A program made the position numbers and the translations under genes. This document shows, piece by piece, positions 53,891-62,546 of a DNA stretch of 64,000 nucleotides; positions within the stretch are counted from its first letter, which is position 1, and every line of letters starts with the position of its first letter. Location: NCBI GenBank assembly GCA_964640055.1, contig CAZXFH010000012.1, positions 13,045-77,044 of the forward strand. The letters are read 5' to 3'. Below the pieces are notes generated by a model. It saw only the letters and a program-made list of their open reading frames with translations. It was not told where the DNA came from and did not search any database. This DNA comes from CAZXFH01 sp964640055 (GTDB lineage Bacteria; Fidelibacterota; UBA2242; JAFGTP01).

Positions 53891-55126
53891 TTATTTCAGA
53901 TCAGATAAAAGCTTATCTATCTCCTCCCGTTTGGCGTCTAAGTCCAGTTTAGCATACAGTATATTGGCCTTTTCCAGTGCCTTAGCAGCTCGCTTTTTCT
54001 CACCCATATCCTTGTATAAATAGCCTTTTTCTAACTGTGCTTCAGCCAAATTAAGTGTATTATTGTATTCTTCGCTCATGCGGATACTATTATCTAAATA
54101 GGCCAGACTGCTTTCGTATTGTTCACGCTTCCGGTTGATCATGCCCATGATCCGGTAAGCATCTGCAACGCTCAGGCGGTCACCAAGATCGGAAAAAATA
54201 GAGAAAGCACTGGTTACCCAAGCTGTACTGGAGGATAGATCCTGCTCCAAACAGGCTACCTCGGCTTTGGCTAAATATGCCAAGCCTCTCTGATACTTAT
54301 TATTGGTCTTATTGATCAATGCTAAGGCCTGATCCAAATCCTTATGGGCAGCTTTAAATTTCTTCTGGAAGCGGTGGACAATACTGATGTCAATATGAAT
54401 CCGGGCTAATTTAATGGAATCTTCATTATCGGCCAGGGTATGCAAGGATTTTTCATAGTAATTCAGGGCCTCGTGCATCTGGCCCCAGATCCAGTATATA
54501 TTACCCAGATTGTTGTATGCATCCGTCAGCACGTCAGGGGTTTTATTGCGTTTAGCGAGCAATTCAGCTTCCTTGAAAAAAGTTTCCCCTTCTGAATAGA
54601 GCCCCTGTTCAACTTTCAGGGCGCCAATAGCATTCTTAAGCTGTCCTATTTCCGCATCTGATTCCAACTCTGTAAAAACAATCAGACTATCATTATAATA
54701 CCGCAAGGATTCCTTATAATTATTCACGTAAAAATATACATTACCGAGTTTGTGTGCGGCGCTGCCTAATAAATTTCTCTCAGGAATTTGCTCTCTATTC
54801 TGGATAATCAACAACAGCAATTTCTCACTGCGTTTAAACTCTCCGAAATTGATCGAAAGCGTGGCAAAATCATAAATTAAACGATAGTATTGCTGGGTAT
54901 CCAGGGTCTTACTAGCCAGATACAAGATGGTATCGAAATCGATCTCCCGTAAAACCTTATGTTGATCCCTTTCTTCCAATTTGTCCGGAATAATATCTTT
55001 CCGCCAGATACCATTTAAGTAACGTTCTCTCTCGGACCTGAGAGCAGTATATTGTTCGGATAGGGAGCTGCCACAATATTGTTCGGCTTGCTTTAATACC
55101 TTGTTAAGGTATGTTTTACTTATCAC
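53891..55126 (-). CDS. TPR-repeat protein
   Basis: A 411-residue protein without signal peptide or membrane segment. From ~residue 90 to the end it consists of about eight tetratricopeptide repeats, for example AAHKLGNVYFYVNNYKESLRYY, DAYNNLGNIYWIWGQMHEAL, and the last LEKGYLYKDMGEKKRAAKALE, so it is an alpha-solenoid protein-binding scaffold in the cytoplasm. No enzymatic domain is present. The start is GTG at 55126, with AGGAGG nine bases upstream. It lies 62 bases after the lipoprotein gene and before a strong terminator, so both are probably driven by the sigma-54 promoter at 55835-55850. A role as a signalling adaptor is inference. Confidence 0.8.
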   Translation of the reverse strand: MISKTYLNKVLKQAEQYCGSSLSEQYTALRSERERYLNGIWRKDIIPDKLEERDQHKVLREIDFDTILYLASKTLDTQQYYRLIYDFATLSINFGEFKRSEKLLLLIIQNREQIPERNLLGSAAHKLGNVYFYVNNYKESLRYYNDSLIVFTELESDAEIGQLKNAIGALKVEQGLYSEGETFFKEAELLAKRNKTPDVLTDAYNNLGNIYWIWGQMHEALNYYEKSLHTLADNEDSIKLARIHIDISIVHRFQKKFKAAHKDLDQALALINKTNNKYQRGLAYLAKAEVACLEQDLSSSTAWVTSAFSIFSDLGDRLSVADAYRIMGMINRKREQYESSLAYLDNSIRMSEEYNNTLNLAEAQLEKGYLYKDMGEKKRAAKALEKANILYAKLDLDAKREEIDKLLSDLK

Positions 55127-55188
55127 GGATTGTCCCTCCTACTTTAATTCTAATCATTCCAAATCTCGTTTCCATCCCCGAAGCAAGG

Positions 55189-55779
55189 TTAGATACCCCA
55201 TCCGAATCTTGTGAAATGGTTAATGTAAACACTAACTGATTGGTTTTCTAAGTCAACCTGTGGATCTGGAATAAACTCCCATAAACCGGTATCCTCATTA
55301 AACCAGTAAATGTTAACATCTTCCAGACTGGTGTTTTCCGGTAAAGTTTGATTGGTAAAGGAAACCGTGATCTTAACATTCTTGTCAAAACTTTGGCTGG
55401 GTAAGAAATCCACGCCTGCATTGGCGCCCTCACCGCCATTCCCCCAGCTAACAATATGGGCAATAATGGTTCGTTTGTCTTCTGGAAATGCATAGGGTGG
55501 CACGGTAACTGAGATGCCATAGGTGTCCTCACCCCCAATAACACCGCCCTCGGCCCGGTAGATCTTTTCAACCACATTTTTAGCCAGACCGGTCGCAAGT
55601 TCGGTTTTGATCTTCTGTGCAACCGTGGGTTCCCATTGAATCCACTGAACCTCTTCCACAGATACACTTGCCTGCCTATCCAGGTTGGGCTGTGTCAAGC
55701 TGTTTTCAGAACAGCCTAGGAAAAAAACCAACCCACATAGGGTAAGCAAAAATGCTAATAAGAAAACTCTACGTTTCAT
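55189..55779 (-). CDS. Lipoprotein with ZU5-like beta domain
   Basis: A 196-residue lipoprotein: basic start MKRRVF, hydrophobic core, lipobox FFLGC near residue 23. The mature part contains a ZU5-like segment beginning GGVIGGEDTYGISVTVPPYAFP, a motif seen in FCB surface proteins, then AHIVSWGNGGEG and the closing strand VYINHFTRFGWGI. ZU5-like modules mediate protein contacts or autoproteolysis; the usual autoproteolytic HFS triad is not obvious here (HFTRF), so cleavage is not claimed. The ribosome-binding site TAGGAGGT (55789-55796) is nine bases before ATG. A well-placed sigma-54 promoter lies ~56 bases upstream, so expression is likely under the adjacent NtrC-family regulator. Confidence 0.75.
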   Translation of the reverse strand: MKRRVFLLAFLLTLCGLVFFLGCSENSLTQPNLDRQASVSVEEVQWIQWEPTVAQKIKTELATGLAKNVVEKIYRAEGGVIGGEDTYGISVTVPPYAFPEDKRTIIAHIVSWGNGGEGANAGVDFLPSQSFDKNVKITVSFTNQTLPENTSLEDVNIYWFNEDTGLWEFIPDPQVDLENQSVSVYINHFTRFGWGI

Positions 55780-55809
55780 TTCTTGGTAACCTCCTATTCT
55801 TGGTAACCT
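55780..55809. repeat. 13-bp direct repeat in the leader of the lipoprotein gene
   Basis: TTCTTGGTAACCT occurs twice, at 55780-55792 and 55797-55809 (plus-strand reading). On the coding strand this doubles the segment AGGTTACCAAGAA immediately before the start; the copy nearest the ATG overlaps the ribosome-binding site. It may be a small tandem duplication or a binding site for a leader regulator. Confidence 0.55.
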
Positions 55810-55834
55810 ACAATTTCATCGCCTTGGTTCTTTA

Positions 55835-55850
55835 TGCAAAGCATATACCA
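55835..55850 (-). promoter_or_regulatory. Sigma-54 (-24/-12) promoter for the lipoprotein-TPR unit
   Basis: On the minus strand 55850-55835 reads TGGTATATGCTTTGCA. Compared with TGGCAC-N5-TTGCW, the invariant GG and GC are present with exactly the right spacing, and the -12 element TTGCA is perfect; only CAC is replaced by TAT. It lies ~56 bases before the lipoprotein ATG and ~150 bases after the gene for an NtrC-family activator, which is the expected context. Confidence 0.7.
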
Positions 55851-55999
55851 ATACTATCTAGGCATTATATTTATATTTGTATGTGATTAATATCAAACAG
55901 CTTACCACTAATATTCCTTGGCTATATTTATTTACTTGGATAATAATCTTGTGGGGGATATACACCAGAAAGGGGATTTGGCCCAGCCGACCTTAAGGC

Positions 56000-57376
56000 T
56001 CACTGGTGAGGAGAAATATCATATTTTTTCAGCCGGTATTTAAGCGTTTCCCGCGAAATATTCAGCATTTTAGCGGCCCGGGTTTGATTACCGGAGGTCT
56101 TAAGGAGTGCTTTTTTGATCAGCTGTTTTTCCATATCCTCCAGCGAAATTCCATTGGTCGGAAATTTAAATTTACCCAGATCCGGCGTCAGCTGGTCTGA
56201 CAATGCGTGGTTGTCTTGATATAGATCCAAGCGGTGCTCGGAAATGTAATCCCCGTGTTCAAACAGGACGGCTTTTTCAATAATATTTTTCAATTCACGG
56301 ACATTTCCCAGCCATCCATGTTGTTGCAGCGCCTGACAGGCTTTCCGGTTAAAGCCCTTAATATTTTTTTTAAATTCATTATTAAACTTTTTTAAAAAAT
56401 GGTCAGCCAGAAGCAGCACATCTTCCCCACGGTCGCGTAGCGGCGGTAATTCGACGGAGGCGACATTCAACCGATAAAAGAGGTCTTCGCGAAACTTCTT
56501 TTCAGCGATCTGCTTTTCAAGATTACGGGAAGTGGCGCTAATAATGCGAGTATCGATGTTAACCGCTTTGGTCCCACCAATCCGGCGGAATGATTGTTTC
56601 TCGATCACACTCAGGATTTTAGCCTGCAGATCCACATCCATATCGCCAATTTCATCGAAAAAGAAGGTCCCCCGGTGTGCTAATTCCAGCAGCCCTTTCT
56701 TGCGGCGCGTGGCTCCGGTAAAGGCACCCGCCTCATAACCAAACAGCTCGGCTTCCAAAAGGGTGGCTTGAAAGGCGGAGCAATTGACTTCGATAAAGGG
56801 TCGCTCGGCCCGTTCACTGTTATTATGGATCGCCTGGGCGACCAACTCTTTCCCCGTACCGGTTTCACCCCGGATCAAGACAGTGGTTTTCGGGGTTATG
56901 GCCACCTGCTTGATAAAATCAAAAACATTTTTGATCTCATCACTTTGGCCAATGATTTTATCAAAACCCAGAGGCCGTTTTTTCTTTTTCAGATATGCCA
57001 GATGATCTTCTTTCTGTTTCGTCTCCAGCGCTTTTTGGACCACCAAGACCAGTTCGTCGAGGTTGAAGGGTTTGGTAATATAATCATGGGCGCCCAGCTT
57101 CATGGCCTTAACGGCAGAATTAACATCCGAATGACTGGTAATAATTACAATCGGAATGGTATTATTGTCCCGCTTGACAAATTCCAAAAAATCAAGACCG
57201 CCCATACCCGGCAGGATTAAATCCAGCAGGATTAGATCGGGGTCCCCTCTTTGCAGGGTTTCCAGTGCCCCTTCGGCGGTGCCAAAGGCCTTGGTCTCAA
57301 ACCCTTCTGCCTGCAACACCTCCTCAAGCGTATCCTGAATCGCTGCTGCATCATCGATAATATAAATTACTGCCAT
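56000..57376 (-). CDS. Sigma-54-dependent NtrC-family response regulator
   Basis: A 458-residue activator. An intact receiver domain (acidic pair D8/D9, phospho-acceptor D52 in LILLDLILPG, K102 in ITKPFN) is followed by the AAA+ domain (~140-375) with Walker A GETGTGKE (170-177), the sigma-54-contact loop GAFTGA (217-222) and Walker B-like FFFDEIGD. The C-terminus is a Fis-type helix-turn-helix (LLKTSGNQTRAAKMLNISRE). Phosphorylation should trigger oligomerisation and ATP-driven remodelling of sigma-54 RNA polymerase. A sigma-54 promoter follows its 3' end, and a PAS-histidine kinase gene lies two genes downstream; together they look like a local two-component regulon. It is divergent from the FAD-dehydrogenase gene. 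Confidence 0.95.
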   Translation of the reverse strand: MAVIYIIDDAAAIQDTLEEVLQAEGFETKAFGTAEGALETLQRGDPDLILLDLILPGMGGLDFLEFVKRDNNTIPIVIITSHSDVNSAVKAMKLGAHDYITKPFNLDELVLVVQKALETKQKEDHLAYLKKKKRPLGFDKIIGQSDEIKNVFDFIKQVAITPKTTVLIRGETGTGKELVAQAIHNNSERAERPFIEVNCSAFQATLLEAELFGYEAGAFTGATRRKKGLLELAHRGTFFFDEIGDMDVDLQAKILSVIEKQSFRRIGGTKAVNIDTRIISATSRNLEKQIAEKKFREDLFYRLNVASVELPPLRDRGEDVLLLADHFLKKFNNEFKKNIKGFNRKACQALQQHGWLGNVRELKNIIEKAVLFEHGDYISEHRLDLYQDNHALSDQLTPDLGKFKFPTNGISLEDMEKQLIKKALLKTSGNQTRAAKMLNISRETLKYRLKKYDISPHQ

Positions 57377-57584
57377 ATGCGAATTGCCATAATATCCAAA
57401 AACCGATTATATTTTATCAACAAACTGGTTCAAATGCAACAATTACCGGAATTTAAACCTTTTTAGCCCACTTTTTTTTGAATAAAACCTGCCAAAAAAC
57501 AATTTTTTCACTAACTTTGCCTGGTTAGATCTTAGTAAGGCAGGGTGCTTAAATGACAGTCAATCATAAGCAAAAGGACAGGTC

Positions 57585-58931
57585 ATGTCTGAAAACATGA
57601 CGTATGATGTTATCATCATCGGTGCTGGGCCAGCCGGACTTTTCGCGGCCGAACAACTGTCTGCGCAGAATATCTCAGTGCTGATCATTGACCGTGGCAA
57701 GGAACCGTTGCAGCGCCAGGATATGAATTTCGGTATAGGAGGGGCTGGCACCTTTTCGGACGGTAAGCTAAATTTAACCAGTCATATTGGCGGAGATCCA
57801 CAGAGTTTTGGCCGTAATTCCCACGAGGTTGAAAACCTCATTGAAAAAATTGATCAAATTTTTACCGAACTGGGTGCGCAAGGGGGGTATTCGGGTGCCA
57901 ACAATGGCGATCATCAACAATTGCTGCGGGCTGCCCATGCTGTGGGAGTTGAATTCATCTATGCCAAACAGCGACATATCGGCACTGATCGTCTGCGTAA
58001 CATTACCCAGAATTTCTATCAACGCCTGCTCGATAAAGGCATTCGCTTTCACACCAACGCCCGGATCATCGAAATTACCCAGGAAAAGGGTCTTTTTCAG
58101 CTCCGCTCATCATCCGACACTTTTCGGTCAAAGGCTGTGATTGCCGCTCCGGGCCGGGCCGGTGCTTACTGGTTGCGAGAACAGGCCAAAGCCCTGGGAA
58201 TCACCACCCATTACGGTCCCATCGACGTCGGTATCCGGGTGGAATTTCCGGCCGTAATCTATACAGAAATCGCTAAAATAATGTATGATGCCAAGTTCCG
58301 GCTCTACAGTAAATCCTATGATGATTTGGTACGGACCTTTTGTACTAATCCCCATGGCTATATTGTCAAAGAAACCCATGATGATTTTGTATTGGTGAAC
58401 GGCCATTCCAAACGCGATTCCAAAACCGAGAACACCAATTTTGCCCTGTTATCCCGTATAACTCTAACCGACCCGGTCGAAGATACGACAAAATATGGAC
58501 GCGATATTGCCCGCCTGGCAACTACCATCGGCGGAGGCAAACCCATCATCCAGCGTCTGACCGATCTTTTATCCGGACGTCGCTCCACCTGGGACCGGAT
58601 TGGTAAATCAGCGATCATCCCCACCCTGCAAAAGGCCACGCCCGGTGATATTGCCATGACCTTTCCGCACCGTATTGTGACCAACCTGATTGAAGGTTTA
58701 AACGTACTGAACGAGATCATCTCGGGACTGCGCTCCAATAACACCCTGCTATACGCACCCGAAATAAAATTCTATGATACCACCTACCAGGTCTCCCCAA
58801 ACATGGAAACATCTCAGGATAATTTTTTTGTAGCCGGGGATGCCAGTGGTCATAGTCGTGGTATTGTATATTCCGCAGTGACCGGCATAATTGCCGCACA
58901 GGGAGTGATTGAAAATAGCAGGCCTAAATAA
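57585..58931 (+). CDS. FAD-dependent dehydrogenase (COG2509-like)
   Basis: A 448-residue flavoprotein. The N-terminal Rossmann motif is DVIIIGAGPAGLFAAEQL (residues ~8-25) with the ribose-binding acid in IDRGKEPLQR; then come MNFGIGGAGTFSDGKLNL, characteristic of the COG2509 'uncharacterised FAD-dependent dehydrogenase' group, VIAAPGRAGAYWL and the C-terminal FAD-binding VAGDASGHSRGIVYSAVTGI. It acts in the cytoplasm; the substrate is unknown. AAAGGA-type ribosome-binding bases precede the ATG. It is followed 24 bases later by a membrane acyltransferase gene on the same strand. Confidence 0.88.
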   Translation: MSENMTYDVIIIGAGPAGLFAAEQLSAQNISVLIIDRGKEPLQRQDMNFGIGGAGTFSDGKLNLTSHIGGDPQSFGRNSHEVENLIEKIDQIFTELGAQGGYSGANNGDHQQLLRAAHAVGVEFIYAKQRHIGTDRLRNITQNFYQRLLDKGIRFHTNARIIEITQEKGLFQLRSSSDTFRSKAVIAAPGRAGAYWLREQAKALGITTHYGPIDVGIRVEFPAVIYTEIAKIMYDAKFRLYSKSYDDLVRTFCTNPHGYIVKETHDDFVLVNGHSKRDSKTENTNFALLSRITLTDPVEDTTKYGRDIARLATTIGGGKPIIQRLTDLLSGRRSTWDRIGKSAIIPTLQKATPGDIAMTFPHRIVTNLIEGLNVLNEIISGLRSNNTLLYAPEIKFYDTTYQVSPNMETSQDNFFVAGDASGHSRGIVYSAVTGIIAAQGVIENSRPK

Positions 58932-58955
58932 GCATTTAAGATCGGAGTATTAATT

Positions 58956-60266
58956 ATGCCCACCCCAGATTTAGCCCAAAAATCCCGCCGTCTGGCATCT
59001 CTGGACGCCTTCCGCGGTATCACCATTGCGATGATGATTTTAGTAAACAACCCCGGTAACTGGGGCGCGGTCTATCCGCCCTTATTGCATGCCAAATGGC
59101 ACGGCTGGACTTTTACAGATCTGATCTTTCCCTTTTTCCTGTTTATTGTAGGGGTGGCCATTGTGCTTGCTTTCCACAAGCGGTTGAAATCAGGACAATC
59201 AAAAAAGGACCTGTACCTTAAAATACTTAAACGAACCCTCATTTTATTTGGATTGGGATTGTTTCTGAATGCCTATGCCGGGATTCCGAATACCATCGCA
59301 GGGATATTAATTACCGCTGCATTAGCGCTGGGGGTAACCGTTGCCATTTTGAGCCCACAGCATCCCGAACGGAAAGCGCAATATATTCAAATCCTAAAAC
59401 GAGGGCTGCAAATATTACTACTGCTATTCATTGTCATTAGCTTTACGCGGTTCGATTTTGCTACAGTCCGGATCCCCGGCGTACTGCAACGCATCGCCGT
59501 CTGTTATGCGGTAGCCGCTATTATCGTGCTGAACACCAACATCCGGATGCAGGCTTATATTGCCTTTGGTATCCTGATCATCTACTGGATCCTAATGAAA
59601 ACTGTTCCCGTACCCGGATATGGTGCCGGCGTTCTTGAGCCCCAAGGCAACCTGGCCTGGTATGTTGACAGCATTTTACTGCGGGGGCATACCTGGACAC
59701 ATGCGCCGGCGCCCGGCTTTGATCCTGAGGGTATCATGAGTACTTTTCCGGCCATCTCAACAGTACTTATGGGAGTACTGACCGGTCATTGGCTCAAAAC
59801 CAAGCACACCGATCCGGTTAAAGTGAATGGTATGTTCGTCGCCGGCTGTCTGGCCTTGTTGGCCGGCACTATTATCGGCATTTGGTTTCCGATCAATAAA
59901 AATCTATGGAGCAGTTCCTATACCGTATACATGGCCGGTATGGCCCTACTTTTTTTAGCCATCTGTTACTGGTTAATTGACATTCATAATTACAAGTCCT
60001 GGGCCAAGCCCTTTATCGTCTTTGGCTCCAATGCGATCATTATCTACACCATTTCCAGTTTTACCGCCAAGGTTTTGGCTATCCTATGGAAAGTCCCCCA
60101 TCCGGCTAGCCAGCTTATTAGTATGAAGACTTTTCTCTATCAGAATATATTCGCAACCTGGTTGAATCCAGTCAATGCCTCGCTGGCCTATGCCGTCTGC
60201 TATCTACTGATCTGGTTTATTCTGGCTTATGTACTCTATTATAAGAAAATATTCATTAAAGTGTAA
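58956..60266 (+). CDS. NagX/HGSNAT-like (DUF5009) membrane acyltransferase
   Basis: A 436-residue inner-membrane protein with about ten hydrophobic helices. The opening RLASLDAFRGITIAMMILVN, then WHGWTFTDLIFPFFLFIVG, is the conserved N-terminus of the COG4299/DUF5009 family related to human heparan-alpha-glucosaminide N-acetyltransferase and to bacterial NagX. Later motifs are GVLQRIAVCYAVAA, FDPEGIMSTFPAISTVLMG and VFGSNAIIIYTISS. Members are predicted to move acetyl groups across the membrane onto amino sugars, possibly in cell-wall or glycan salvage; the actual substrate here is unknown. Confidence 0.85.
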   Translation: MPTPDLAQKSRRLASLDAFRGITIAMMILVNNPGNWGAVYPPLLHAKWHGWTFTDLIFPFFLFIVGVAIVLAFHKRLKSGQSKKDLYLKILKRTLILFGLGLFLNAYAGIPNTIAGILITAALALGVTVAILSPQHPERKAQYIQILKRGLQILLLLFIVISFTRFDFATVRIPGVLQRIAVCYAVAAIIVLNTNIRMQAYIAFGILIIYWILMKTVPVPGYGAGVLEPQGNLAWYVDSILLRGHTWTHAPAPGFDPEGIMSTFPAISTVLMGVLTGHWLKTKHTDPVKVNGMFVAGCLALLAGTIIGIWFPINKNLWSSSYTVYMAGMALLFLAICYWLIDIHNYKSWAKPFIVFGSNAIIIYTISSFTAKVLAILWKVPHPASQLISMKTFLYQNIFATWLNPVNASLAYAVCYLLIWFILAYVLYYKKIFIKV

Positions 60267-60284
60267 TAATCCCAGCAGGCAGAC

Positions 60285-60734
60285 ATGGATTATATTAAAG
60301 AAAAAGCGCTTAATAAAATTGTTCATTCCCATGAGGATCAAAAGACCAAGCTGTTACAAATTTGTCAGCTGCTACAGGATAAAGTATCCCATTATGACTG
60401 GGTTGGCTTTTATCTGGCCGAAGAAACCCAGCGTCTGCTCCGCTTGGGTCCTTATGTGGGCGCGGTCACCGAACACACGAAGATCCCCTATGGCAAAGGT
60501 GTTTGCGGTGCTGCTGCGCAAAGCCGCTCCCCCCAAATTGTGCAGGATGTCTCTGCTTTGACTAATTATCTGGCCTGTAGTCTGGACGTAAAAGCAGAAA
60601 TCGTCTTTCCCGTCTTCAAAGGGGCACGGTTGGTCGCGCTCCTGGATATTGATTCCCATCAAAGCGCACCTTTTTCACAAAGAGATGAAACATTTTTAAA
60701 AAAAGTCTGTAATACAGTAGCAGAGCTATTTTAA
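60285..60734 (+). CDS. GAF-domain free methionine-(R)-sulfoxide reductase-like protein
   Basis: A 149-residue single GAF-domain protein of the fRMsr (MsrC) group, which reduces free methionine-(R)-sulfoxide in the cytoplasm. Typical features are YDWVGFYLAEETQRLLRLGP, PYGKGVCGAAAQ with C74, TNYLACSLDVKAEIVFPVF with C98, and VALLDIDSHQSAPFSQRD. The C74-C98 spacing (24) matches two of the three cysteines I recall from E. coli fRMsr; the third position is not Cys here (H64 region), so the redox relay may differ. It sits 18 bases after the membrane acyltransferase gene. Confidence 0.85.
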   Translation: MDYIKEKALNKIVHSHEDQKTKLLQICQLLQDKVSHYDWVGFYLAEETQRLLRLGPYVGAVTEHTKIPYGKGVCGAAAQSRSPQIVQDVSALTNYLACSLDVKAEIVFPVFKGARLVALLDIDSHQSAPFSQRDETFLKKVCNTVAELF

Positions 60735-60812
60735 TGTGCTCGGAATATAAACTGAACCTTTCCATAAAACCAACGCTGGAATTTTTTCCGGCTAAAAATA
60801 AGGGGTAATTTC

Positions 60813-62444
60813 GTGAAAAAAGCAACCCAAAAAATAAGCATTGTCTTATTAATTTTATCTATTACGGCGGGCACGCTGTTCTTGACCCCCGTGGGCCAGC
60901 AGGTTCGGGCTGCCGGCACCAATGTATACCTGAAATTAAAAATTCTGACAGACATTGTGGGTATTATCAATGAATATTATGTTGAAGTACCTGACTGGGA
61001 TAAGGTTGTCGACAAGGGGATTACCGGTATGATGGAAAGTCTAGACCCCCACTCTGTCTATATCAAGGAAGACAAATTATCGGATATTCAGGAACAATTC
61101 GAAGGTAAATTTGAAGGCATTGGAATCGAGTTTGATATCTTGGGTGGGTATATCACTGTAATTGCACCGATCGCCAATTCTCCGGCCGATCGGGCCGGTT
61201 TACAGGCCGGGGATAAGATCATCAAAATTGACGGTGAATCTGCACATAAAATCACACGCAAAAAGGTTTTTAATCAACTGCGTGGTCCCCGGGGCTCAGA
61301 AGTGCAAGTGACAATCAAGCGTCCCGGCACGAAAAATTTTGAAGTGACCATTATCCGGGATGAAATCCCTATCTACAGTGTTTCCGCTGCTTTCATGTTG
61401 GACGACAGTACCGGATATATCTATTTAAACCGCTTTTCAGAAACCACGACCCAGGAAATGGAAGATGCCCTGCGGAAATTACAAGCGCAGCAGATGCAAC
61501 GGCTGATCCTGGATTTGCGCAATAATAGCGGGGGCTTGTTGCAACAAGCAGTTAAGGTCGCGGATATATTTATCCAGGGGAAACAACAACTCGTTTATAC
61601 CAAGGGACGTCACCCCAGCGTCAATGAAGAATTTTATTCCGGAAAAAATGATGCCTATCAACCTTTTCCCTTGGTCATTATGATCAATCGCGGCTCGGCC
61701 AGCGCCAGTGAAATCGTGTCCGGAGCCGTCCAGGATCTTGATCGCGGCATTATTATCGGAGAGACAAGTTTCGGTAAAGGTCTGGTCCAGCGACAATATA
61801 CGTTGCGGGATGAATCGGCTATCCGGGTCACGGTAGCCCGTTATTACACCCCCAGTGGACGGCTGATCCAGCGCCCCTACAATGGAGATCTGGAAGACTA
61901 TTACGAGTCCTTTGGTGTGGTTAACCGGGACTCACTCTTAGCGGCCCAAGATTCCCTGGAAGAACGCCCCCAGTATCACACCCAAGGCGGACGTGTGGTT
62001 TATGGCGGGGGCGGTATTACCCCCGATCATTTTGTACCCTACAGGGATAGTCTAACCACGGCCACTCAACAATTGTTACGTGATCCGGGGCGCATCCTGT
62101 TTGAATTCGCTTCCGACTATAGCGCGCGACATCCGCAATGGACTGAGCAAAAGGACCAATTCATGTCGGAATTCATGCCCGACAGCAGCATGTTCCGTGA
62201 TTTAACCGAACTAATTCAATCCAAAGAACTGGAATTTGATAGCGACCAATTACAGCAGGACCGTCACTACATCCTTACGATCTTAAAAGCAGAAATGGCC
62301 AAAGATTACTGGGGTAAAGATGAGTACTACCAAATTTTGCGACAGAATGACAATCAGGTGGCCGCAGCCATGACCCATCTGGATGAAGCTCAGAATATGG
62401 TACGTGGTTATGCCGATGTGGGGCAAAGTATCAACCCGGATTAA
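60813..62444 (+). CDS. C-terminal processing peptidase (S41 family, CtpA/Prc-like)
   Basis: A 543-residue periplasmic serine protease anchored by an N-terminal hydrophobic segment (residues ~8-26). A PDZ domain (~95-180; FEGIGIEFDILGGYITVIAP) is followed by the catalytic core with the Ser-Lys dyad: GSASASE (~294-300) and K322 in GETSFGKGLVQ; also LDLRNNSGGLL and YYTPSGRLIQ. The C-terminal ~150 residues extend beyond the catalytic core and are helical. Such proteases trim or degrade periplasmic and outer-membrane proteins. The start is GTG 60813, with AAGGGG seven bases upstream. It precedes the ExbB/ExbD genes but is separated from them by ~100 bases with their own promoter. Confidence 0.92.
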   Translation: MKKATQKISIVLLILSITAGTLFLTPVGQQVRAAGTNVYLKLKILTDIVGIINEYYVEVPDWDKVVDKGITGMMESLDPHSVYIKEDKLSDIQEQFEGKFEGIGIEFDILGGYITVIAPIANSPADRAGLQAGDKIIKIDGESAHKITRKKVFNQLRGPRGSEVQVTIKRPGTKNFEVTIIRDEIPIYSVSAAFMLDDSTGYIYLNRFSETTTQEMEDALRKLQAQQMQRLILDLRNNSGGLLQQAVKVADIFIQGKQQLVYTKGRHPSVNEEFYSGKNDAYQPFPLVIMINRGSASASEIVSGAVQDLDRGIIIGETSFGKGLVQRQYTLRDESAIRVTVARYYTPSGRLIQRPYNGDLEDYYESFGVVNRDSLLAAQDSLEERPQYHTQGGRVVYGGGGITPDHFVPYRDSLTTATQQLLRDPGRILFEFASDYSARHPQWTEQKDQFMSEFMPDSSMFRDLTELIQSKELEFDSDQLQQDRHYILTILKAEMAKDYWGKDEYYQILRQNDNQVAAAMTHLDEAQNMVRGYADVGQSINPD

Positions 62445-62468
62445 TTTTTTACCCGTCGGAAATTACTG

Positions 62469-62497
62469 TTGACTTTTTTCCATTATTATCTTAAAAT
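62469..62497 (+). promoter_or_regulatory. Sigma-70-type promoter for exbB-exbD-exbD
   Basis: TTGACT (62469-62474) and TAAAAT (62492-62497) are separated by exactly 17 bases, ahead of a ~40-base leader and a strong ribosome-binding site GGAGG before ATG 62547. This gives the energy-transduction genes a start independent of the CTP protease gene. Confidence 0.65.
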
Positions 62498-62546
62498 AGT
62501 CAGCACTTTGTTATAAGTAAAACAAATGAATGGAGGTTAATAACCA

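Noticed and set aside
55127..55188. Second sigma-54 promoter before the TPR gene
   Set aside because: A TGG and a TTGC are present but the GG-GC distance is off by at least one base, so spacing is wrong; co-transcription with the lipoprotein gene is simpler.
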